Assembly (NCBI GenBank): GCA_029593915.1
Contig: CP046147.1
Span: forward strand, 2,775,001-2,839,000
Reading direction: 5' to 3'
Origin: Candidatus Lucifugimonas marina
GTDB lineage: Bacteria; Chloroflexota; Dehalococcoidia; Lucifugimonadales; Lucifugimonadaceae
DNA length: 64,000 nucleotides
This document shows, one piece after another, positions 53,738 through 61,032 of this stretch. Below the pieces are notes generated by a model. The model made no database searches, was not told the DNA's origin, and saw nothing but the letters and a program-made list of their open reading frames with translations. Each line of letters begins with the position of its first letter. Within the stretch, counting starts at the first letter, position 1. The position numbers and the translations under genes were made by a program.

Positions 53738-53814
53738 TGGCGCGCTTGGCGGGATTCGAACCCACGACCTCAGCCTTCGCAGGGCTGCGCTCTATCCAGC
53801 TGAGCTACAAGCGC
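53738..53814 (-). tRNA. tRNA-Arg (anticodon GCG)
   Basis: Acceptor GCGCTTG/CAAGCGC, D stem GCTC/GAGC, anticodon arm CAGCC-CTGCGAA-GGCTG giving GCG, T arm GTGGG-TTCGAAT-CCCGC, encoded CCA. The anticodon GCG reads CGC directly. Most bacteria use ACG (inosine) for CGU/CGC, so this choice is worth noting. Confidence 0.93.
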
Positions 53815-53865
53815 ACAAATGTGGACGAATCCACGTATTGAATTTTACTTCAATAAAAACAAATC

Positions 53866-53951
53866 TGGTGCCGAGGGCGAGAGTCGAACTCGCACGCCCT
53901 TGCGGGCACTACGCCCTGAACGTAGCGCGTCTGCCATTTCGCCACCTCGGC
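53866..53951 (-). tRNA. tRNA-Leu (anticodon CAG)
   Basis: A class II tRNA of 86 bases with CCA. Acceptor GCCGAGG/CCTCGGC, anticodon arm CTACG-TTCAGGG-CGTAG giving CAG, a long variable arm (TGCCCGCAAGGGCG) and T arm GCGAG-TTCGACT-CTCGC. Confidence 0.96.
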
Positions 53952-53993
53952 ACGAGGGTTCAGATACAAGATCAACGATCAATGAGATCTGAA

Positions 53994-54070
53994 TGGTGGG
54001 CGATGAAGGATTCGAACCTACGACCCCCTGCTTGTAAGGCAGGTGCTCTAACCAACTGAGCTAATCGCCC
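53994..54070 (-). tRNA. tRNA-Val (anticodon TAC), copy 2 with a T-stem mismatch
   Basis: Identical to copy 1 in the acceptor, D and anticodon arms (CTTACAA loop). The T stem reads GTAGG/CCTTC, so the second pair is T-T instead of T-A. CCA is encoded. It may still function or may be decaying. Confidence 0.94.
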
Positions 54071-54117
54071 GAAGATTCAATTGTACTCGCCGACTTCAGG
54101 AATAACGGCTTTTTGAA

Positions 54118-54194
54118 TGGTAGCGATGGTGGGACTTGAACCTACGACCTCACGCTTATGAAGCGCGCGCTCTAACCGGCTGAGCTACATCGCC
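54118..54194 (-). tRNA. tRNA-Met, elongator type (anticodon CAT)
   Basis: Acceptor GGCGATG/CATCGCT (one G-U at 1:72), D stem GCTC/GAGC, anticodon arm CGCGC-TTCATAA-GCGTG giving CAT, T arm GTAGG-TTCAAGT-CCCAC, encoded CCA. It lacks the three G-C pairs of initiators. A lysidine-modified tRNA-Ile with the same anticodon cannot be excluded. It is the first of five tRNAs read leftward. Confidence 0.92.
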
Positions 54195-54313
54195 TTGCCA
54201 TTCGACGCTTCTGATGACCGAAATCACCAACTGCAATCATTTATGGTAGCCACGCCTTATTGGTGGGTCAACGAATTTGCGGCTCACTGTGCGACCTATT
54301 AATCGCCAGCGCG

Positions 54314-54820
54314 CTACTCAGCGACGAAATTACCGCTCTTGCCGCCACTTTTGCTCAACAGCCGTAAGCGATCAACGCGCATCCCGCGGTCAACCGCCTT
54401 ACACATGTCGTAAACCGTGAGTGCGGCGAGACTCGCAGCAGTCAGTGCTTCCATCTCGACGCCAGTCTTGCCCGACGTTCGAGCCATGCTCGTTACAGTC
54501 AGACCTGTGCCGCTCTCTAGATCACCAAAATCTATAGTTATCTGGTTTAGAGCAAGCGGGTGGCACAGCGGAATCAATTCTGAAGTCTTCTTGCCTGCCA
54601 TCACACCGGCAATTCGAGCAACGCCTAAAACATCGCCCTTGTCGAAACCACCAGAACGAATCAGATCGAGAGTCGACTGCTCCATGTGAATCTCGCAACC
54701 AGCCGTAGCAACCCGCTCAGTCACATCTTTCGAACCAACGTCGACCATCCGAGCCTTACCCGAATCATCGATATGGCTGAGACCACCGGTTGCGTTACTT
54801 TGTTCAGAGTTGTCTGACAT
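54314..54820 (-). CDS. moaC: Cyclic pyranopterin monophosphate synthase MoaC
   Basis: 168 residues from the ATG at 54820; a TTG five codons earlier is possible. LSHIDDSGKARMVDVGSKDV at the start, VLGVARIAGVMAGKKTSELI, LIPLCHPLALNQITID, SGKTGVEMEALTAAS and VYDMCKAVDRGMR give the full MoaC pattern with the catalytic Lys and Asp (DMCKAVD). It makes cPMP from the MoaA product in molybdenum cofactor synthesis. moaA is 2.7 kb away on the same strand (57544), with other genes between. Confidence 0.96.
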   Translation of the reverse strand: MSDNSEQSNATGGLSHIDDSGKARMVDVGSKDVTERVATAGCEIHMEQSTLDLIRSGGFDKGDVLGVARIAGVMAGKKTSELIPLCHPLALNQITIDFGDLESGTGLTVTSMARTSGKTGVEMEALTAASLAALTVYDMCKAVDRGMRVDRLRLLSKSGGKSGNFVAE

Positions 54821-54980
54821 CTGACGTACTTTCAACTTTGCAAATCACTTGCAAATGACACTAACTGATTTCCTGAGCGAAGTCATCGGAGTCGAGGGAC
54901 CTCGGTGGCGACAACATCGAACCAGGTAGCTACCGCCGAATCGTCATCCCACAACTTCCACGGCAAGAAAATCGTAACCA

Positions 54981-55018
54981 GCGAGATTCCTCCACTGCGC
55001 TTCGCTTCGGTCGGGAAG
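54981..55018 (+). repeat. Dispersed repeat family A arm
   Basis: GCGAGATTCCTCCACTGCGC, then TTCGCTTCGGTCGGGAAG. A degraded inverted partner may lie at 54885-54908 (minus: CCGAGGTCCCTCGACTCCG). It sits between moaC and the RNase HI gene. Confidence 0.6.
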
Positions 55019-55050
55019 TCCGATGGGCACTTAGGCGATTTCCACTCTCA

Positions 55051-55545
55051 CTATCCGTTCGTCTTCACAAACTCTTCGTCGACAATTTGTCCCGAAGCAG
55101 GGCCCCGCGCCGCACCGTTCGCCAACTCATCGCACCGTTCATTCTCAGGATGACCAGTATGACCGCGAATCCACTCGAAACTAACATCGTGACGTGAGCA
55201 AGCATCGAGCAACCGCTGCCACATATCGGGATTCAGCGCTTTTTCCTTCTTGTTGCGCATCCACCCGTTGGCTTGCCACTTCTTCGCCCACCCCTTCTCA
55301 ATTCCGTTGATTACGTATTGAGAATCGGTTGTGAGCACAACACGTTGTCTACCTTTGAGAGCATCTAAGGCAGTGATCGCCCCAAGCAGCTCCATACGAT
55401 TATTCGTTGTGTGCTTGAATCCCTGACTGAACTCTTTTACGTTATCGCCGTACTTCAGTACTGCGCCGTACCCACCGGGTCCCGGGTTGCCGATAGCTGA
55501 ACCGTCTGAAAATGCGTAAACCGTTTTGTCATTAATGCTTGCCAT
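55051..55545 (-). CDS. rnhA: Ribonuclease HI
   Basis: 164 residues from the ATG at 55545 (MASINDKTVYAFSDGSAIGN). Upstream in-frame codons are not family-like. The DEDD active site is complete: Asp in AFSDGSAIGNPGPGGYG, Glu in TTNNRMELLGAI, Asp in VLTTDSQYVINGIEKGWA, Asp in HPENERCDELANGAA. The basic handle (WQANGWMRNKKEKALNPDMW) is present. It degrades RNA in RNA-DNA hybrids. It is divergent from the GNAT gene. Confidence 0.96.
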   Translation of the reverse strand: MASINDKTVYAFSDGSAIGNPGPGGYGAVLKYGDNVKEFSQGFKHTTNNRMELLGAITALDALKGRQRVVLTTDSQYVINGIEKGWAKKWQANGWMRNKKEKALNPDMWQRLLDACSRHDVSFEWIRGHTGHPENERCDELANGAARGPASGQIVDEEFVKTNG

Positions 55546-55607
55546 TGCATCAAAGATACTCTTGACCCACAATCTCGCACAGCCTTCACAGCACAGAGGA
55601 TGACTTT

Positions 55608-56777
55608 TTGTCTGAGAATTCCACCGCTGATCACGAAGAACTGCGCATCGCCGATACGCCGACACTGATCGTCTCTGAGTTAATAACTCTTCGACCCGCC
55701 GATCTCGACGACACCGAGATTTTCATGGCACTAAAAGGCAAAAACTACCCACTTCTAACACCGTGGTTCAGCAGTTCTATGCCCCCAAAAACTGCCGATG
55801 AACGCCGCAAAGTCATGGCGGGAGATCTTGAGGAAACTACCCGGCACGAACGCTACTGGTGGATGATCGAATACAACGATGAACTGGTCGGCAAAATCGA
55901 TATCCACAACATGCACCGACCTACCCGTATTGGTGAGATTGGCTACTGGCTGGATGACGATTTCACAGGCAAGGGAATTGTCACCGAAAGCACCCGGGCC
56001 GTGCTCAACTAGGCATTTAACGATCTCAATTTCCTACGAATCGAGATCATCTGTGCAATCAACAACACGGCAAGTTCAGCTATTCCCGAACGACTCGGTA
56101 TTCGGCGAGAGGCTATCCTGCGGCAGGCGAATATCAACCGGGGCGAAATTCAGGACATGGCGATCTACGCCATTCTCGCCGATAACTGGCCGCCAAAAGC
56201 ACCAGTCCCGGCACTTCCTCCCAAAGAAGTTCGAGTCGATAACGAAATATTGCTCCGACCGATTCTTGATTCGGATCGAGACGACATGTGGAAGGCTCTC
56301 AACGCAGGTTGCGACTATCTCGGCGAGTACTTGCCCTGGATGAGCGATTACAAAACCGAGGATGACCATACGATCGGTTTCAATACTCGCCGCCGGGAGC
56401 AAGATAATTTCGATGGATCGCGCGGTTACCTCCTCGAATACAAGGGTCAACTTGCGGGCACTGTAGGGTTCCGCGCTCCGAATAGAGATAACGTGACCGA
56501 AGTCGGCTACTGGCTGCGACAAGACCTTCAGGGTCAAGGCATCATGATTCGTTCCGTCGAGTCAGTAATCACGATGCTATTCGTTGAGGTTGGTCTGCAC
56601 CGAGTGACGATACGTGCAGCGACTTCCAACCTGCGTTCCCGCGGAATCCCCGAGCGACTCGGCTTCAAACACGAAGGCACGATGCGAGACGGCGGATTCG
56701 TAAATAACGAATACCTAGATTTGGAAATCTACTCGATGCTTGACCACGAGTGGCTCACCCGTTCGCAAGACGCCTAA
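55608..56777 (+). pseudogene. Tandem GNAT acetyltransferase interrupted by TAG
   Basis: One continuous frame of 389 codons from a TTG at 55608 encodes two RimJ/RimL-type GNAT domains. The first reads LITLRPADLDDTEIFMALKG, VGKIDIHNMHRPTRIGEIGY, GKGIVTESTRAVLN, then TAG at codon 135 (56010-56012), and resumes AFNDLNFLRIEIICAINN to LGIRREAILRQA. The second runs from about codon 195 (LLRPILDSDRDDMWKALNA) through VGYWLRQDLQGQGIMIRSVE and LHRVTIRAATSNLRSRGIPE. The expected residue at the TAG is Tyr (LNYAF), one base change away (TAT/TAC to TAG). Without readthrough only the first 134 residues, or a re-initiated second part, would be made. Substrate unknown. Confidence 0.85.
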
Positions 56778-56820
56778 ACGCATTCACGACCTACTGCCGA
56801 GAACCGCTCGCCACATCGTA

Positions 56821-56958
56821 ATCCCGACCCCGCCAGAGGGATCTGGGACGTGATCACTGCCAACAGCCGACGAGAGCAACACTCAATGAGTCTGACTCCA
56901 TCCTCGGTGCCAATCACCGAGATCCCTCCGCTCCGCTATCGCTACGGTCGGGACGAGG
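56821..56958. repeat. Dispersed repeat family A, inverted pair
   Basis: The left arm 56821-56844 (minus: AGATCCCTCTGGCGGGGTCG, then GGAT) and the right arm 56918-56958 (plus: CCGAGATCCCTCCGCTCCGC, then CTACGGTCGGGACGAGG) are inverted around a 73-base spacer. The right arm ends 10 bases before the end of the CopD gene. Confidence 0.7.
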
Positions 56959-56967
56959 GTTTATGCG

Positions 56968-57522
56968 CTATTTCGAAAATAAACCCAACCACGAAAACGC
57001 ATAGCTCGGTACGCCACGTACGAGCATCAATCCAAGTACCGCTACAACAATCGCAATCAGCATGTTCAAACGGGCAAGCATGATCAACCGTTTGCGTGCA
57101 GAAACAATCGAAGCTGGCGGCTGTTCGCCTCGTGGCACAAGCTGCATCGCTTGAGCAAGACGTGGACCGAGAATGAAATCGTGAACACCGCTCATAACAA
57201 GCAATATTCCAACTAGAACGATCTTCAACCCAAGAGCTGTGCCGATCTCAGTCGACCAAAAACCATCTTCGGTAAATCGGTCAAACCCAAGCCCGCGACT
57301 CTCAAATGCTGCCATTCCGGAAACAACTAGCAACCCCAACAGCACCCAGGCAATTCCTCGGAATCTAAGTGCGGCCTTACGAAGAAACATCAGCCCCATG
57401 GCAGGCGGTTCCATGCCACGAGCTACGGGGACCATCACGAGTGCAAGAAAAATCGCCCCACCAATCCAGATGATCGCTGAGAAGACGTGCACTACAACTA
57501 CGATGAACTGCCAGATTGGCAA
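56968..57522 (-). CDS. CopD-family integral membrane protein
   Basis: 184 residues with four transmembrane helices. The first carries FIVVVVHVFSAIIWIGGAIF, the WxGG/His signature of the copper resistance D family (PF05425-like). RGIAWVLLGLLVVSGMAAFE, GTALGLKIVLVGILLVMSGV and a His in VHDFILGPRL follow. Relatives bind heme or copper in the inner membrane. It begins 21 bases after the moaA stop on the same strand, so it is probably co-transcribed, though no functional link to molybdenum cofactor synthesis is evident. The copper-centre cytochrome oxidase genes nearby make a metal-related role plausible. Confidence 0.75.
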   Translation of the reverse strand: MPIWQFIVVVVHVFSAIIWIGGAIFLALVMVPVARGMEPPAMGLMFLRKAALRFRGIAWVLLGLLVVSGMAAFESRGLGFDRFTEDGFWSTEIGTALGLKIVLVGILLVMSGVHDFILGPRLAQAMQLVPRGEQPPASIVSARKRLIMLARLNMLIAIVVAVLGLMLVRGVPSYAFSWLGLFSK

Positions 57523-57543
57523 AATTTTCTCCCCAGAAAGCGA

Positions 57544-58596
57544 TCAACCGCCGATGTAATACATCTCGACTTTGTCGTCCGAACCGCCAGCCTTGAATTC
57601 GGTGTCTTTCGAACGTAGTTCTGAATACCGATCATCTCTGCTCGTCCAAACCTTAGCAACCATGGCAGCGAGGTCTTCATCAGTAGCGCCCGATCTGAGT
57701 GCTTCCTTAAAGTCAGTGCCGCCCGAAGCGAACAAGCACGTGACAAGCTTGCCATCTGTAGACAAACGAGCACGAGTACAGCTGCCGCAGAACGGTTCAC
57801 TCACTGAAGAGATAACACCGATCTCGCCTGCACCGTCGGTGTAACGGTATCGACTAGCCACTTCACCAACATAGTTCGCGTCGACCGGCTCAAGCGGAAA
57901 TTCCTCGCCAATCATGTCGATTACTTCCTTTGAAGTAACAACCTGCGAGAGATCCCAACCGTTCTTGGTTCCGACATCCATGAACTCAATAAATCGAACA
58001 ATTGCACCAGTTCCACGGAAATAGCGAGCAGTATCAACCAACGTGTGATCGTTCACGCCTCGCTGAACTACGACATTGATCTTGATCGGATCAAAACCTA
58101 GCTCGGTAGCAACCTTTACACCTTCCAGCGTGTTCTCAGGCCCCTGAGGTCTGCCCGACATCTTTTTGAAGATGTCTTCGTCGATTGAATCGAGAGAAAT
58201 GGTAAGCCGGTTAAGCCCTGCGTCCTTTAACGCCTGAGCATTCTTGGCAAGCAGATATCCGTTCGTGGTCAACGCTATATCGTCGATTCCGTCAATCTTC
58301 GAAAGACTCGAGATTAGTTCGGGCAAGTTGGCTCTTACTAATGGTTCACCACCAGTAATGCGCAGCTTTGAAACACCTGCAGCCGCAAAAACTCTTGCCA
58401 GTCGTTCTATCTCTTCGAACGTAAGGATGTGTGGACGGGGCAGAAATTCGTACTTCTCACCAAAAATCTCCGCAGGCATGCAATACGTGCAGCGGAAATT
58501 ACAACGATCAGTAACCGAGATTCGTAAATCTCGAACCGGTCGCTTCAGTTTGTCGGTGATTCCTTTAAGAACAGGAAATTCAGAATTCTGTGACAT
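57544..58596 (-). CDS. moaA: GTP 3',8-cyclase MoaA
   Basis: 350 residues. The radical SAM cluster lies in RISVTDRCNFRCTYCMPAE (CxxxCxxC, about residues 31-40), followed by LRITGGEPLVRANLPELI and LTTNGYLLAKNAQALKDAGL. The second [4Fe-4S] site is CGSCTRARLSTDGKLVTCLF (about 270-290). The C-terminus ends in Gly-Gly (MYYIGG), needed for activity in MoaA. It rearranges GTP to the precursor used by MoaC. First gene of a probable moaA-copD pair. Confidence 0.97.
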   Translation of the reverse strand: MSQNSEFPVLKGITDKLKRPVRDLRISVTDRCNFRCTYCMPAEIFGEKYEFLPRPHILTFEEIERLARVFAAAGVSKLRITGGEPLVRANLPELISSLSKIDGIDDIALTTNGYLLAKNAQALKDAGLNRLTISLDSIDEDIFKKMSGRPQGPENTLEGVKVATELGFDPIKINVVVQRGVNDHTLVDTARYFRGTGAIVRFIEFMDVGTKNGWDLSQVVTSKEVIDMIGEEFPLEPVDANYVGEVASRYRYTDGAGEIGVISSVSEPFCGSCTRARLSTDGKLVTCLFASGGTDFKEALRSGATDEDLAAMVAKVWTSRDDRYSELRSKDTEFKAGGSDDKVEMYYIGG

Positions 58597-58713
58597 GAAA
58601 TTTTGCGTGCGTATTTGAAACCAACGTTTCGAATCGCTTATTTCAATACTACTGCCAGAGCTACTCGATTGGCTGAATCAGACAATGAGGATTCAAGCGT
58701 CAAACTATTCCTG

Positions 58714-59316
58714 TTAGACGAGCGCCTTCAAAGTATCCGTAAGTCCTCGTAGTGCCGCACCGCGGTGACTAATGGCATCTTTCTCCTCACCAGAGAGCTG
58801 AGCAGTAGTCTTCGCGTGAGATGCCAGCCAGAACACAGGATCGTACCCAAAACCGTTCTCGCCAATAGGCTGATGCATGATCGCCCCTTCGAGAACGCCT
58901 TCGCTGGTGGCCAATCCATTGGGCACATCGTCACCAACGAGAGCAAGGACAGCCACGAAACGAGCAGTTCGCTCCCAACCAGGCAGGTGCTTCATCTTAT
59001 CGAGCACCAGCTGAACTCGACCTTCATCATCGAGACCATCACCACCATATCGAGCCGAAAGCACGCCGGGTTCTCCGTTTAATGAGTCAACCACCAAGCC
59101 AGAATCATCTGCGAGAGTTAGCTCGCCCGAAGCCTCGGCATACGCACGAGCCTTCAGAACAGCATTTTCTTTGAAAGTAGAACCGGTTTCTTCCACTTCA
59201 AGGTCGACCCCCAAATCGTCCAGTCCAACAACGTCAAAAGACAGGCCAGAAAGCATTCGTGAGAACTCGCGAACCTTGCCGGAATTACGGGTCGCAACAA
59301 GCAATTTCTTAGTCAT
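58714..59316 (-). CDS. rdgB: Non-canonical purine NTP pyrophosphatase (RdgB/HAM1)
   Basis: 200 residues from the ATG at 59316 (MTKKLLVATRNSGKVREF); a GTG-type start at 59340 is possible. Motifs are complete: TRNSGKVREFSRML, TFKENAVLKARAYAE, LADDSGLVVDSLNGEPGVLS with the catalytic Asp, FGYDPVFWLA and ISHRGAALRGL. It hydrolyses dITP and XTP to keep them out of DNA. Its length is that of the family. Confidence 0.96.
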   Translation of the reverse strand: MTKKLLVATRNSGKVREFSRMLSGLSFDVVGLDDLGVDLEVEETGSTFKENAVLKARAYAEASGELTLADDSGLVVDSLNGEPGVLSARYGGDGLDDEGRVQLVLDKMKHLPGWERTARFVAVLALVGDDVPNGLATSEGVLEGAIMHQPIGENGFGYDPVFWLASHAKTTAQLSGEEKDAISHRGAALRGLTDTLKALV

Positions 59317-59478
59317 AACCACAAACCTAACCTGTACCAACTGCTGTCGGGGAATCTAAGCGAACGAAAAAGCCCACATATTACGGATTTATTGACCGTT
59401 GCGAGCGTAAATCCCGAGTGTTAGGCTTTCCAAGCTTTTAAAGTTACTTCACCGATTTTTGTTGTCGGTGATTTTTTT

Positions 59479-60978
59479 GTGAAGAATATTAACAACCCAT
59501 TCCTAGCAGGCACGTACAGCTCCCAGATGCACCGAGTCTCAAAGCTTTCCTTCCCATTTCGCCCGGCACTCTTTCTTTTAGCCCCGATGGCGATAGCCCT
59601 TCTGGCAGCATGTACCCCAGATAACGCCCAATCGACGTTCGGCACAGCCGGCCCGGTTGCTAAAGATCAGGCCGACCTGTTCAACTTCATTTTCTGGATA
59701 GCTGCCATCGTCTTCATTCTCGTTGAAGGCGCAATTATCTACATTGCAATCCGCTACCGACGACGCTCTGATTCGGACAAGCTTCCGCACCAGACCCACG
59801 GTAACGACAGGCTCGAAATCACCTGGACAATCATTCCAGTTCTGATTCTCGCCGTCATCGCAGTTCCAACTCTCACCGGAATATGGGAACAGCAGAACGG
59901 CGTTCCTCAAGATCAGGGTGAAGTCCTAAACGTTGAAGCTATTGGTCACCAGTGGTGGTTCGAATTCCGATACCCAAACCATGAAGTGGTCACATCTAAC
60001 GAACTTCACATTCCAGTAAACCGCCCTGTTGCGTTCAAACTTACGTCTGAAGACGTTATTCACAGCTTCTGGGTTCCAAAAATCGCCGGTAAGGTCGACA
60101 TGGTTCCACTGAACGACAACTACATGTGGATGATTGGTGACGAAGTAGGCGAATATTACGGTCAGTGTGCTGAGTTCTGTGGAATAGCCCACGCTCACAT
60201 GCGCTTCCGAGTAATCGTCGATACTGAAGAAGACTTCCAGGCTTGGATCAACGGAATGCACACTGCTCCCGATGCTCCTGTAGCCGGCTCACCTGAAGCA
60301 TCAGGCAAGAACCTGTTCGCAGCAAACTGTTCCTCATGCCACACAGTCGATTCGACGGCGCCGGGTTCATACGCTCGTGAAATCACATCACAGCAGGCTC
60401 GATGGAACGGTTGGATCTCAGATATCGAGAACTCCGGCATCGTTTCAGCACCTAACCTGACTCACTTCGGAACCCACTCAACAATAGGTGCTGGTCTGAA
60501 AGACCTCAACCAGGCAACCCTTGAACAGTGGATCACCAACCCTGAATCCATCAAGATCGGTACACGTATGCAGAAGCATGCTGCCGTATATGACACAGCC
60601 GATGGCAATGCCAAGCTCAGCCCTGCTGAAGTTTCCGACATTGCTACCTACCTTCTCTCATTGAAGCCCGGATCAGCCCCAGCTGGCGCTGTAGCCGATG
60701 CAGGCGGAGATGTTGATGGTGAAGACCTCTTCGTTTCGAATTGTGCAAGCTGTCACTCGACTGGCGACGACACCGTCGTTGGACCTGGACTTGCTGGCAT
60801 TGGCGACCGAGCTGGCTCACGCGTAGCTGGTCAGGACGCAACGATGTACCTAAAGGAATCACTCACTGATCCAGGAGCTTTCGTAGTCGATGGATTCCCA
60901 GCAGTGATGCCCGAATGGGGCCACCTGGGTGTCGATTCAATCGAAGCACTCGTCGACTATCTAAAGACACTTAAGTAA
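59479..60978 (+). CDS. ctaC: Cytochrome c oxidase subunit II with two C-terminal cytochrome c domains
   Basis: 499 residues from a GTG; later ATGs (59527, 59587) are also possible. A lipoprotein-like signal ends IALLAACTPD. Two helices anchor it (FNFIFWIAAIVFILVEGAII and ITWTIIPVLILAVIAVPTLT). The cupredoxin domain has HQWWFEFRYP and the CuA site GQCAEFCGIAHAHM (Cys about 230 and 234). After it come two c-type heme domains: CSSCHT (about 284) with Met in GTRMQKHA, and CASCHS (about 421) with Met in PAVMPEWGHLG. Ordinary caa3 oxidases have one such domain. First gene of a ctaC-D-E-F operon. It accepts electrons from a cytochrome c or directly from an alternative complex. Confidence 0.94.
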   Translation: MKNINNPFLAGTYSSQMHRVSKLSFPFRPALFLLAPMAIALLAACTPDNAQSTFGTAGPVAKDQADLFNFIFWIAAIVFILVEGAIIYIAIRYRRRSDSDKLPHQTHGNDRLEITWTIIPVLILAVIAVPTLTGIWEQQNGVPQDQGEVLNVEAIGHQWWFEFRYPNHEVVTSNELHIPVNRPVAFKLTSEDVIHSFWVPKIAGKVDMVPLNDNYMWMIGDEVGEYYGQCAEFCGIAHAHMRFRVIVDTEEDFQAWINGMHTAPDAPVAGSPEASGKNLFAANCSSCHTVDSTAPGSYAREITSQQARWNGWISDIENSGIVSAPNLTHFGTHSTIGAGLKDLNQATLEQWITNPESIKIGTRMQKHAAVYDTADGNAKLSPAEVSDIATYLLSLKPGSAPAGAVADAGGDVDGEDLFVSNCASCHSTGDDTVVGPGLAGIGDRAGSRVAGQDATMYLKESLTDPGAFVVDGFPAVMPEWGHLGVDSIEALVDYLKTLK

Positions 60979-61032
60979 CGGAAACCACCTGTACAGGCGA
61001 ACATAAACGTCTAGCAGCGGAGCTCACACCTA

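Noticed and set aside
12555..56012. Reassignment of TAG to an amino acid
   Set aside because: TAG is a common terminal stop of intact genes throughout the window, so the two in-frame TAG codons are better explained as lesions, errors or local readthrough.
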